64,000 nucleotides of DNA from Flagellimonas yonaguniensis (GTDB taxonomy: Bacteria; Bacteroidota; Bacteroidia; Flavobacteriales; Flavobacteriaceae), in the NCBI RefSeq assembly GCF_029193885.1, contig NZ_JARFVB010000001.1, positions 372,001 to 436,000 of the forward strand. Direction: 5' to 3'. Under the pieces are notes generated by a model. It did not search any database. It worked only from the letters and a program-made list of their open reading frames with translations, and had not been told where the DNA came from. A program made the position numbers and the translations under genes. Within the stretch, counting starts at the first letter, position 1. Each line of letters starts with the position of its first letter. Below, piece after piece: positions 23,969 to 33,202 of this stretch.

Positions 23969-25219
23969 ATGGATATACAATTAGAAAAAAAGAAAGGACT
24001 TAAACTCAAACATTACGGCTATATCGCCTTGGGCATATTGCTCTTGTTTGTGGGCTATAAATTAATTTTTGCCAGTTCCATGTCAACCTTTAGAACGGAA
24101 AAGGAACGTTTGTCCATTTCCTCGGTAACCGATGGCAAGTTTGATGACTACATTACCATAAATGGTAACGTTGCGCCGATTGCCACTATTTATATGGATG
24201 CCTACGAAGGTGGTCGGGTTTCCGAAAAGTTGATAGAGGAAGGTTCCATGGTAAAAAAAGGGGACATTATCCTGAAGTTGGAAAACATGGCCCTCTATGA
24301 GCAGATTTTGGCCAGCGAAAGTAACTTGGCGCTTAAGCAGAACGACCTGCGTTCCACCAAGCTCACTTTTGACTCCAGACAGGTGGAAGGAAGAAAATCC
24401 TTGGCCACTGCACAATACGATGTGCAACGCTTGAAGCGTGCTTACGAGCAGAACCAAGAGCTTTACGAAGAAGAGTTGGTCTCCAAGGAAACCTATTTGA
24501 AGTCCAAGGAAGATTACGAATTGGCGCAAAAACAATACGAAATCGTAAAACTGCAAACAGAACAGGATGATCAATTGCGTGAAACCTCCCTAAAAGGATT
24601 GGACACCGACTTGGAACGAATGCAAAAAACATTGTCCATGGTCTATGAACGACTGGATCATTTAAATGTTAGGGCTCCAGCAGATGGCCAATTAGGGTTT
24701 TTGGATGCAGAAATCGGTCAGAATATTTCACAAGGACAACGTATAGGACAGATCAACGTGCTTACGGATTTCAAAATTGAAGCCGACATTGACGAACATT
24801 ACATCGATAGGGTAAAGAGAGACCTCTCCGCTACTTTGGAACGAAATGGCAAAGAGTACAAATTGCGTCTGCGCAAGGTATACCCCGAGGTAAGGAACGG
24901 TAGGTTCCGTGTGGATCTGGTTTTTGTGGATGAAAAACCTGAGACCATCCGAGCGGGACAGAGCTACAACATACGGTTGCAATTGGGCGAATCTAACGAT
25001 GCCCTATTGTTGCCCAAAGGCGGCTTCTTCCAGAGCACTGGCGGACAATGGGTGTTTGTGGTAAGCTCTGATGGCAACGAAGCTATCAAGCGCAATGTGC
25101 GATTGGGAAAACAAAATTCAAGATACTATGAGGTCCTTGAAGGGCTTCAGCCAGGAGAACAGGTCATTACCAGTAACTACGACAGTTTTGGTGATGCGGA
25201 ACGGATTGTATTAAAATAG
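23969..25219 (+). CDS. Periplasmic adaptor (membrane-fusion protein, MacA/HlyD family)
   Basis: A 416-residue protein anchored by one N-terminal membrane segment at about 14-34 (YIALGILLLFVGYKLIF). It has the order of the family: first half lipoyl domain (GNVAPIATIYMDAYEGGRVS), a helical hairpin of coiled coil (about 110-215), second lipoyl half (LNVRAPADGQLGFLDAEIGQ), beta-barrel and membrane-proximal domains. It would bridge the inner-membrane ABC permeases to the TolC-like channel. It lies between those genes in the operon, and MacA-type proteins also stimulate the MacB ATPase. Confidence 0.93.
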   Translation: MDIQLEKKKGLKLKHYGYIALGILLLFVGYKLIFASSMSTFRTEKERLSISSVTDGKFDDYITINGNVAPIATIYMDAYEGGRVSEKLIEEGSMVKKGDIILKLENMALYEQILASESNLALKQNDLRSTKLTFDSRQVEGRKSLATAQYDVQRLKRAYEQNQELYEEELVSKETYLKSKEDYELAQKQYEIVKLQTEQDDQLRETSLKGLDTDLERMQKTLSMVYERLDHLNVRAPADGQLGFLDAEIGQNISQGQRIGQINVLTDFKIEADIDEHYIDRVKRDLSATLERNGKEYKLRLRKVYPEVRNGRFRVDLVFVDEKPETIRAGQSYNIRLQLGESNDALLLPKGGFFQSTGGQWVFVVSSDGNEAIKRNVRLGKQNSRYYEVLEGLQPGEQVITSNYDSFGDAERIVLK

Positions 25220-25280
25220 TCCGGGGAAATGTAACATCAATCAAAAAAGAATAGTCTTTACATAAAAACAACCATCAAAA

Positions 25281-25976
25281 ATGATACAGATAACAGATCT
25301 AAAAAAGAGTTTCCGAACAGAAGAGGTCGAGACCTTGGCTTTGAACGGGGTAAATTTAAAAGTGGAAGAAGGCGAGTTTGTTGCCATCATGGGGCCATCC
25401 GGATGTGGAAAATCCACTTTGCTGAACATCATCGGAATGCTGGACAACCCCACCGAAGGCAGCTACAATTTTGCAGGGCACGAAGTGGGTGGACTAAAGG
25501 AAAGCCAGAGAACCCAGCTGCGGAAAGGGAACCTTGGTTTTGTGTTCCAAAGTTTTAACCTGATCGATGAACTCACGGTTTTTGAAAATGTGGAACTCCC
25601 TTTGATCTATCTTAAAATGAACAAGGCCGAGCGCAGGGAAAAGGTGCAAAAAGTGCTGGAGCGCATGAAGATTGCACACCGGGAAAAACACTTTCCACAG
25701 CAACTGTCTGGTGGTCAGCAGCAGCGGGTAGCCATTGCACGGGCCGTAGTGACCAACCCAAAATTGATTTTGGCAGATGAGCCGACGGGTAACCTGGATT
25801 CCAAAAACGGTATCGAGGTAATGAACCTGTTGACCGAACTCAATCAGGAGGGTACCACCATTGTAATGGTAACACACTCCGACAGGGATTCACATTATGC
25901 CCACAGGGTCATCAACCTGTTCGACGGTCAAATTGTGACCGAAAGCCAAAACAAGCCCATGGGAGCCATGGTTTAA
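25281..25976 (+). CDS. ABC transporter ATPase (MacB/LolD type)
   Basis: A 231-residue ATPase of the LolD/MacB class. Walker A GPSGCGKST is at 38-46, the Q-loop in GFVFQSFNLIDELT, signature LSGGQQQR at 142-149, Walker B LILADE with catalytic Glu at 162-167, D-loop Asp at 173, and the H-loop in TIVMVTHSDRD. All motifs are intact. It lacks a membrane domain, so it powers the separate permeases encoded next. It starts 61 bases after the adaptor gene and is followed after 29 bases by the first permease. Confidence 0.95.
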   Translation: MIQITDLKKSFRTEEVETLALNGVNLKVEEGEFVAIMGPSGCGKSTLLNIIGMLDNPTEGSYNFAGHEVGGLKESQRTQLRKGNLGFVFQSFNLIDELTVFENVELPLIYLKMNKAERREKVQKVLERMKIAHREKHFPQQLSGGQQQRVAIARAVVTNPKLILADEPTGNLDSKNGIEVMNLLTELNQEGTTIVMVTHSDRDSHYAHRVINLFDGQIVTESQNKPMGAMV

Positions 25977-26005
25977 GAGTTTATTCATCAATCAAAAATT
26001 CCAAT

Positions 26006-28387
26006 ATGTTCAAGAACAACCTAAAAGTCGCGTGGAGAAACCTGAAATCGAACAAATTGTTTTCAGGAATCAACATTATTGGACTTTCCATGGGGCTGAC
26101 CATTGTCATGCTCCTTTTCCTGTTTATTTCACAAGAGAGGAGTTTTGACACCATGTTCCCCAAAAAAGATCGCATCCAACGGGTTTTGCTGAAAACCGAT
26201 GGTGATTTCGGTTTTGAAACCTGGGCCACGGTACCTCCGGTAACCGCCTTGGCCATGAAGGAAGAGGTGACCAATGTGGAAAGTGCGGCAAGGTTGTTAA
26301 AACACAATTTTGGAAGACCCGCATCCTTGCGCATAAACAACCAAAACTTCACCGAAGACTTTTTTTATTGGGTGGACAAGGAGTTGTTGACCATTTTCGA
26401 TATTGAACTGATAAAGGGGGATGCGACCACAGCTTTGGATAGGCCAGGTACGGTCATTCTTTCTGAAATGGCTGCAAAGACCTATTTCAACCGGGAAAAT
26501 CCGATCGGCCAAACTATTCTGGTTGATAACAATCGTGAACTTGAGGTAACCGGGGTATACAAGGATTTTCCGGAAAACAGCACGCTTGATGCCGACATCA
26601 TGGCTTCCAGCAATGGATACTGGTTCTACGACCGAAAATCTTGGAGCAATGCCAGTTTTGAAACCTATTGCCTCTTGAAGGACAACGTTTCGGTGGATGC
26701 CACCCAAACACAGATAGACCAAATGTTGGAGGCGAATGTTACAAAAGAAAGTAGATGGTATTCCTTCGGTTTACAGCCATTGGGCAAAGTGCACCTGTAT
26801 TCTGCCTCTTACGGAAATTCGTATTCGTCCCGCATTGGCGATATCAATGAAGTGCGCAACCTGACCTATTTGGCCATTTTGATTCTTTTGATTGCATGTA
26901 TCAACTATATGAACCTTACCACGGCACGTTCCCAGAAGCGTTCCAAGGAGGTGGGCATCAGCAAAACCTTGGGAGCCTCTTCAGAGTCTTTAGTGGGTCG
27001 GTTTTATGTGGAAACCGGATTGATCACGGCCATTTCCATTGTTTTGGGAGTCGCATTGACGATGTTGTTACTGCCCAGCTTTAATGGTTTAACCGATCAA
27101 CATCTGACCATGGAGCTGTTGCTCAACCCAACCTTTGTGTTGGCTGCATTGGGGGTTTGGCTTGTAACTACTTTGTTTTCTGGATTGTACCCTTCCATGT
27201 ATCTGTCCAGATTTCTGCCCAAAGAAATCCTATCCCCTTCTTTAAAGCAGGGAAAAGGCAATGTCATGATCCGAAAAGGTTTAGTGGTAATGCAGTTTGC
27301 CGCCTCTACCGCATTGATCGTAGGCGTGATGATTATCTACCAGCAAACCCAATACATTCAAAACAAAAACCTTGGTTTTGTCGCCGATAACGTGATGGCC
27401 ATTTCCATTGGTGGATTGCGAGGCAATGAAAATCGCAACGCTTTGGAGCAAGAATTCAAAAACCTCTCAGAAGTTACCGCAGTATCCATGGCCCAAGGAT
27501 ATCCCGGTATGGATGTAAGTGGACGGACCATTCGAAAAAATGACACGGAAGAAAATGGTCTGAACATTCAAACCAATGTGACCGATGCAGGTGTTGTGGA
27601 CGCCCTTAAGCTACATCTATTGGCGGGCAGTAGCTTGCCCAAGTTCAAAAGTGAAAAGGATACATTGGTGGAAGTTGTGTTGAACAAAAAGGCCATCGAT
27701 TATTTAGGGCTTTCCCCAGAACAAGCGATTGGAAAAGAAGTTTATATGGATTTTCCCTGTACAATAGTAGGGGTGGTAGACGATTTCAATTACGAATCCT
27801 TGCACCAACCTATTGGAGCCTATGCATTCCATAACAGCCCTAGTGAGGGCAAGTCCTTCATGCTGGTCCGTTTCAAGTCTGGGAATTTGGCCAATACGGT
27901 TGCCGACCTGAAAAGTACCTTCACCAGAATTGTTCCCAATCTAGATTTCAACTATTCTTTTTTAGATCAAAATATTGCAAGAATGTACGCTCGGGAAAAG
28001 CGGGCGGGACAAATCAGCATTGTGTTCTGTATACTGGCCATTTTTGTAGCAGCACTGGGTCTTTTTGGTTTGGCAGCCTATACAGCAGAACAACGTAGAA
28101 AGGAAATAGGTATCCGGAAAGTGCTTGGGGCATCTGTTGCCAAAATCAGCCAAATGCTTTCCATGGATTTTGCCAAGTTGGTGCTTATTGCTTTGCTCTT
28201 AGGATTCCCATTGGCCTACTTATCCATGGAAAATTGGCTCGAAGGATTTGCTTATAGAATCGAGATCCAATGGTGGGTATTCGCTTTGGCCGGATGCATT
28301 GCTTTGGGCATAGCGCTTATAACGGTCAGTTTTCAATCTATCAGGGCAGCATTGGCCAACCCGACAAAAAGCCTGAGAACAGAATAA
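26006..28387 (+). CDS. ABC permease 1 of 9 (FtsX/MacB type)
   Basis: A 793-residue permease of the eight-TM duplicated MacB type. One membrane helix near 21-43 is followed by a first periplasmic core domain (about 50-280), three helices in the first FtsX domain (about 285-425), a fifth helix near 430, a second periplasmic domain and the last three helices (about 675-785). The coupling motifs that contact the ATPase are RSKEVGISKTLGAS and RRKEIGIRKVLGAS. The first coupling motif has Ser where the paralogs have Arg. The end reads NPTKSLRTE, a tail shared by most of the array. It is one of two halves of each transporter if these assemble as dimers. Confidence 0.92.
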   Translation: MFKNNLKVAWRNLKSNKLFSGINIIGLSMGLTIVMLLFLFISQERSFDTMFPKKDRIQRVLLKTDGDFGFETWATVPPVTALAMKEEVTNVESAARLLKHNFGRPASLRINNQNFTEDFFYWVDKELLTIFDIELIKGDATTALDRPGTVILSEMAAKTYFNRENPIGQTILVDNNRELEVTGVYKDFPENSTLDADIMASSNGYWFYDRKSWSNASFETYCLLKDNVSVDATQTQIDQMLEANVTKESRWYSFGLQPLGKVHLYSASYGNSYSSRIGDINEVRNLTYLAILILLIACINYMNLTTARSQKRSKEVGISKTLGASSESLVGRFYVETGLITAISIVLGVALTMLLLPSFNGLTDQHLTMELLLNPTFVLAALGVWLVTTLFSGLYPSMYLSRFLPKEILSPSLKQGKGNVMIRKGLVVMQFAASTALIVGVMIIYQQTQYIQNKNLGFVADNVMAISIGGLRGNENRNALEQEFKNLSEVTAVSMAQGYPGMDVSGRTIRKNDTEENGLNIQTNVTDAGVVDALKLHLLAGSSLPKFKSEKDTLVEVVLNKKAIDYLGLSPEQAIGKEVYMDFPCTIVGVVDDFNYESLHQPIGAYAFHNSPSEGKSFMLVRFKSGNLANTVADLKSTFTRIVPNLDFNYSFLDQNIARMYAREKRAGQISIVFCILAIFVAALGLFGLAAYTAEQRRKEIGIRKVLGASVAKISQMLSMDFAKLVLIALLLGFPLAYLSMENWLEGFAYRIEIQWWVFALAGCIALGIALITVSFQSIRAALANPTKSLRTE

Positions 28388-28409
28388 ATCAATCAAAAAA
28401 CCATCAATC

Positions 28410-30758
28410 ATGTTTAAGAATTATCTAAAAATTGCCTGGCGGAACCTCTGGAAAAATAAGAGCTACAGCTTGCTAAATATTTTCGGACTGACTATTGGGG
28501 TTACATGTGCCGCCATGATCTTGCTTTGGGTAGAGGATGAGGTAGGGTACGATAAAAATTTTGCCAAACAGGATGTGGTGTATTATGTACCTACCAATCA
28601 GCAGTACGATGGCGAGTGGAGAACCTTTTTTGAGGCCACTCCTGGTCCGTTGGCAGAGGTTTTGAAAGCAGAAGTTCCCGGTATTGTAGGTGCAGCTAGA
28701 ACAAAAGGCGCAGATCTTTTATTTAGGGCCAATGAAATATCGATCAATAAGAACGGAAGATTTGCAGACCCTGATTTTTTGAGCATGTTCAGCTTAACGT
28801 TTCTAGAAGGAGACCTGGAAACCGCTTTCAATGAGGTGGATGCCATCATCATTTCACAAGAAACTGCAAAGCAATTATTTGGGGAAAATTCTTCTGCCAT
28901 TGGTAAAGTGGTTAGAATAAATAATGAAACCAATTATACGATTTCGGGGGTATACGAAGATCTACCGAATAACGTAACCTATAGTTTTGATTGGGTAGCT
29001 CCGTTTGAACGATTCGCAAAAGGGAAGGATTGGATGAAGGAATATGGAGCTAATTTTTCTGACACTTTTGTGGAACTATCTCCTGAAGCGAGTTTCGATG
29101 TTGTCAATCAGAAAGTGAAGCAAATACTTCCCGAAAAGACGGAAGACGATGAAACCGTTGCTTTTTTGTTCTCAATGAAAGATTGGCATTTAAGGTCCAC
29201 TTTTGAGGGAGGAAAAAATGTAGGAGGCCAAATTACCTACGTTCGGCTGTTCAGCCTTATCGCGATCATCATTTTGTTGATCGCCTGTATCAACTTCATG
29301 AACTTGGCGACTGCCCGTAGCGAAAAACGGGCCAATGAGGTTGGAGTGCGAAAAGTATTGGGGTCTGGTAGAAAGGGATTGATTTCCCAATTTATGGCAG
29401 AAGCCGTAATAACCGCTACCATCTCCACTTTAGTGAGCGTATTGCTTTTAAAATTACTGGTGCCGCAATTCAATATGTTGATCGACAAGCAATTGGAGCT
29501 ACGTGTTTTAGACCCCGTTCATTTACTTGCCCTAGTAGGCATTACGTTGGTCTGTGGTATCGTTGCCGGGTGGTATCCCGCCTTCTATTTGTCCTCTTTT
29601 AGGCCAGTGGAGGTGCTAAAAGGGGTACGAATGACAAAAGGAAGTGCAATGTTTATTAGAAAAGGATTGGTAGCCGCCCAATTTGTGGTTTCCATTGTAT
29701 TTATCATCAGTACCATTATCGTTTACCAACAGATACAGCATGTAAAAGCACGCGATTTAGGTTATGATAAGGAAAACCTGGTCAAAATACCAGTGACTGG
29801 GGATATGATCAAAAATTTCATTCCCATTGAAGAGGATATGAAGGCATCGGGAAAGATAGAAAGCATCGGACTTAATAATTCCGACATCCTTTCCGGAGGA
29901 AACAATACATCGGGGTTAGAATGGCAAGGGGGAGTAGATACCGAAAATGTTTTGGTCTCGGTCAGAAATATTACATCCGATTTTTTCAATACCGCAGGAA
30001 TGGAAATTATTGAAGGAAGGGGTTTTAGTAAAAATCCCGCCCAAGATAGTACCAACATCATCGTAACCGAATCTTTTGCAAAATTGATGGGAAGCGGCAG
30101 TGCCATTGGCAAAACGGTGGAAGAGGACTATCCCGTAATCGGGGTGGTAAAAGATTATTTATATGACGATATGTATGGATCCAGTGACCCTGTCATTTTT
30201 TTTAACGACCCAAGCGAAGCCCGTTTTATGTATGTGAAGGCCAAATCGGGTATCGCAACGGCAACGGCATTGGCCGCTATGGAGGCATCGCTGAAAAAGT
30301 TCAATCCTGCGTTTCCTTTTGAATATGAATTTGTGGACGATGCGTATGATACCAAGTTTAAGAGCGAGAAACTAATAGGAAGCCTTTCCCAGATTTTTGC
30401 AGTGCTCGCCATACTCATTTCCTGCTTGGGATTGTTCGGGCTGTCGGCCTTTACCGCAGACCAACGAAGAAAGGAAATAGGTGTCCGTAAGGTATTGGGA
30501 TCTAGTATTACCGGAATTGTTGGCCTGCTGTCCAAAGATTTTATGCGATTGGTCCTTATGGCCATTGTCATTGCCATTCCAATCGCGTGGTTCTTTATGC
30601 AGAATTGGCTGGAGGGCTATGCCTATCGAATTTCCATAAATGCCTGGGCCTTTGTGATAGCAGGGGGCATTGCCATAGTCATAGCCATGTTGACCATTAG
30701 TTTTCAGGCAATTAATGCAGCTAGTGTAAATCCGGTAAAAAGTTTACGTTCAGAATAA
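28410..30758 (+). CDS. ABC permease 2 of 9 (FtsX/MacB type)
   Basis: A 782-residue permease with the same layout as its neighbours. It begins MFKNYLKIAWRNLWKNKSYS. The first FtsX domain holds ACINFMNLATARSEKRANEV and GVRKVLGSGRKGL; the second holds DQRRKEIGVRKVLGSSITGI and ends NPVKSLRSE. The DNA from its leader into its first codons (28380-28435) is identical to that of permease 3, evidence of recent duplication or gene conversion. The periplasmic domains differ clearly from those of permease 1, so the substrate or partner surface probably differs. Confidence 0.92.
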   Translation: MFKNYLKIAWRNLWKNKSYSLLNIFGLTIGVTCAAMILLWVEDEVGYDKNFAKQDVVYYVPTNQQYDGEWRTFFEATPGPLAEVLKAEVPGIVGAARTKGADLLFRANEISINKNGRFADPDFLSMFSLTFLEGDLETAFNEVDAIIISQETAKQLFGENSSAIGKVVRINNETNYTISGVYEDLPNNVTYSFDWVAPFERFAKGKDWMKEYGANFSDTFVELSPEASFDVVNQKVKQILPEKTEDDETVAFLFSMKDWHLRSTFEGGKNVGGQITYVRLFSLIAIIILLIACINFMNLATARSEKRANEVGVRKVLGSGRKGLISQFMAEAVITATISTLVSVLLLKLLVPQFNMLIDKQLELRVLDPVHLLALVGITLVCGIVAGWYPAFYLSSFRPVEVLKGVRMTKGSAMFIRKGLVAAQFVVSIVFIISTIIVYQQIQHVKARDLGYDKENLVKIPVTGDMIKNFIPIEEDMKASGKIESIGLNNSDILSGGNNTSGLEWQGGVDTENVLVSVRNITSDFFNTAGMEIIEGRGFSKNPAQDSTNIIVTESFAKLMGSGSAIGKTVEEDYPVIGVVKDYLYDDMYGSSDPVIFFNDPSEARFMYVKAKSGIATATALAAMEASLKKFNPAFPFEYEFVDDAYDTKFKSEKLIGSLSQIFAVLAILISCLGLFGLSAFTADQRRKEIGVRKVLGSSITGIVGLLSKDFMRLVLMAIVIAIPIAWFFMQNWLEGYAYRISINAWAFVIAGGIAIVIAMLTISFQAINAASVNPVKSLRSE

Positions 30759-30780
30759 ATCAATCAAAAAACCATCAATC

Positions 30781-33180
30781 ATGTTTAAGAATTATCTAAA
30801 AATTGCTTGGCGGAACCTTACCAAGAACAAGGGGTATACTATTATCAATGTGGGCGGTCTTGCACTAGGGATGGCCGTAACCTTGATTATCGGCCTATGG
30901 ATTAAAGACGAGCTTTCCCATAACAGTTATTTCTCCCAAAAAGACCAAATAGCACAAATCTACCAGTCCCAGACTTTCAATGGAGAAACAGGAACAGGGC
31001 CGGCCATACCCCGCCCCCTTGAAATGGCGTTTAGGGAGGGGTATATGGATAATTTCAAGCATTTGGTCATGTCGTCCTGGACTACGCCCCAGTATCTTAA
31101 ATACAAAGAAACCAGCATTTCACGGGAAGGAAATTTTATGCAGCGAGGGGCTCCAGATATGTTTGACCTCAATATTTTGAAAGGAGAAAAGGATGGCATT
31201 CGGGAAATCAATTCCATTATGTTGTCTGAATCCACTGCCAATGCTTTGTTTGGAAATGAAGATCCCATTGGCAAAACCATAGAGGTCAACAGTCAATATA
31301 ACATGATGGTAACTGCTGTCTTTGAAGACCTCCCTTTCAATACCTCTTTTAGCGATACTGATTATTTGATGCCTTGGGACAAGTATGTTTCCGTGAATGA
31401 ATGGATTAAAAATGCGGAAGACCAATGGGGAAACAATTCGTTTCAAATGTTTGTCCAAATTGCGGACAATACCACGATGGAAGGTGTTACGGACAAGATC
31501 AAGGAAGTAAAGAAAGAGCTCAACGAAGAAACGGTGGAATTCAACCCCCAGCTTTTCCTTTTGCCCATGGAAGACTGGCATTTGCGTTCTCGATTCGAGA
31601 ATGGCAAGCAAGTAGGGGGAAGAATCAAATATGTTTGGCTTTTTGGGATAATCGGAGCATTTGTACTGTTGTTGGCGTGTATCAACTTCATGAACTTGAG
31701 TACAGCACGCTCGGAAAAAAGGGCAAAGGAAGTTGGTATCAGAAAATCCATTGGATCTCAGCGAAGCCAATTGATCAATCAATTTTTAGGGGAATCTTTT
31801 GTCGTGGTTTTGTTGGCCTTTGTGATTGCAATATTTATTGTGGTTTTGTCTCTGAACGGATTCAATGAATTGGCCAGAAAAGAGATGGAATTTCCGTGGT
31901 TGTCCCTTGGATTTTGGGGTGCATCCTTGGTTTTTATATTGATTACGGCCCTATTGGCAGGCAGTTATCCTGCACTTTATCTGTCCTCGTTTAGGCCGGT
32001 CGATGTATTGAAAGGCACCTTTAAAGCCGGAAAGCACTCTGGATTGCCCCGTAAGATTTTGGTAGTGGTTCAGTTTACCGTTTCCGTGGCCTTTATCATA
32101 GGTACTGTAATCGTGATGCAGCAAATCAACCATGCAAAAAGCAGACCTATAGGTTATGATAAGGAAGGTTTGGTGCAAGTGCCCACCATGAGCAAGGATT
32201 TTACGGGAAAATTTGAGTTGATGCGGGAAGAATTCATCAATTCCGGAGCTATTACTGAAATGTCCACTTCCAGTGCGCCTACTACCCGAATTTGGTCGAA
32301 CCGAAGCGGGTTTGACTGGGAGGGCAAGCCCGAAGGATTCCAAGAAGATCTCGCTTGGACCGAAGTGTCGCCAGAATATGCCCAAAGCCTCAATTTGAAA
32401 ATTGTCACCGGAAGAGACTTTTCGCGGGAATTCGCCTCTGAATCCACAGCAGTGCTCTTAAATGAAACCGCAGTAAAATACATGGGCCTCAAAGACCCTG
32501 TGGGCAAGTTCATAACGGACACCGATACGGAAGACCCCTTTGAACCGATGAAGATCATTGGCGTGGTACAGGATATGATTGCTCAATCCCCCTACGAACC
32601 TGTTAAACAAGGGATGTATGTGTTTGATAAGAACAGTAATGGATCTTACTACAACATGAGATTGAACCCAAACCAAAGTGCCAGCCAAAATATAGCGATA
32701 ATCGAAAGGGTTTTTAAGGAGCATTTCCCCAATATCCCATTCCAGTACGATTTTGTGGATGAAGAATACGGTAAAAAGTTTGCCTCCGAGGTTCGTATTG
32801 GCAGACTATCGGGAATTTTCACGGTTCTTGCCATTTTGATCAGTTGTCTGGGCCTTTTTGGACTTACTTCTTTCGTGGCCGAGCAGAGAACCAAGGAAAT
32901 AGGGGTGCGAAAAGTGTTGGGTGCTTCGGTGTTCAATGTTTGGAACATGCTCTCCAAGGACTTCTTAAAACTGGTGGTTATTTCCTGTTTTATAGCGGTG
33001 CCCATCGCCTATTATGTGATGAACGGTTGGTTACAGGAGTACCCGTACCGTGTGATTTTGAAATGGTGGATTTTTGCCCTGGCCATGATGGGAGCCTTGG
33101 CCGTTACCATTTTGACAGTGAGTTTTCAGGCAATCAGGGCAGCAAAATCCAACCCTGCCCGTAGTTTGAGAACGGAATAG
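30781..33180 (+). CDS. ABC permease 3 of 9 (FtsX/MacB type)
   Basis: A 799-residue permease. The start MFKNYLKIAWRNLTKNKGYT is shared with permease 2 at both protein and DNA level, and the sequence diverges soon after. Coupling segments are RSEKRAKEVGIRKSIGSQRS and EQRTKEIGVRKVLGASVFNV. Its first periplasmic domain carries a distinct Gly/Pro-rich entry (NGETGTGPAIPRPLEMAF). It ends SNPARSLRTE. It lies 22 bases after permease 2. Confidence 0.92.
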   Translation: MFKNYLKIAWRNLTKNKGYTIINVGGLALGMAVTLIIGLWIKDELSHNSYFSQKDQIAQIYQSQTFNGETGTGPAIPRPLEMAFREGYMDNFKHLVMSSWTTPQYLKYKETSISREGNFMQRGAPDMFDLNILKGEKDGIREINSIMLSESTANALFGNEDPIGKTIEVNSQYNMMVTAVFEDLPFNTSFSDTDYLMPWDKYVSVNEWIKNAEDQWGNNSFQMFVQIADNTTMEGVTDKIKEVKKELNEETVEFNPQLFLLPMEDWHLRSRFENGKQVGGRIKYVWLFGIIGAFVLLLACINFMNLSTARSEKRAKEVGIRKSIGSQRSQLINQFLGESFVVVLLAFVIAIFIVVLSLNGFNELARKEMEFPWLSLGFWGASLVFILITALLAGSYPALYLSSFRPVDVLKGTFKAGKHSGLPRKILVVVQFTVSVAFIIGTVIVMQQINHAKSRPIGYDKEGLVQVPTMSKDFTGKFELMREEFINSGAITEMSTSSAPTTRIWSNRSGFDWEGKPEGFQEDLAWTEVSPEYAQSLNLKIVTGRDFSREFASESTAVLLNETAVKYMGLKDPVGKFITDTDTEDPFEPMKIIGVVQDMIAQSPYEPVKQGMYVFDKNSNGSYYNMRLNPNQSASQNIAIIERVFKEHFPNIPFQYDFVDEEYGKKFASEVRIGRLSGIFTVLAILISCLGLFGLTSFVAEQRTKEIGVRKVLGASVFNVWNMLSKDFLKLVVISCFIAVPIAYYVMNGWLQEYPYRVILKWWIFALAMMGALAVTILTVSFQAIRAAKSNPARSLRTE

Positions 33181-33202
33181 ATCAAACAGAAAAACGAAAA
33201 CC

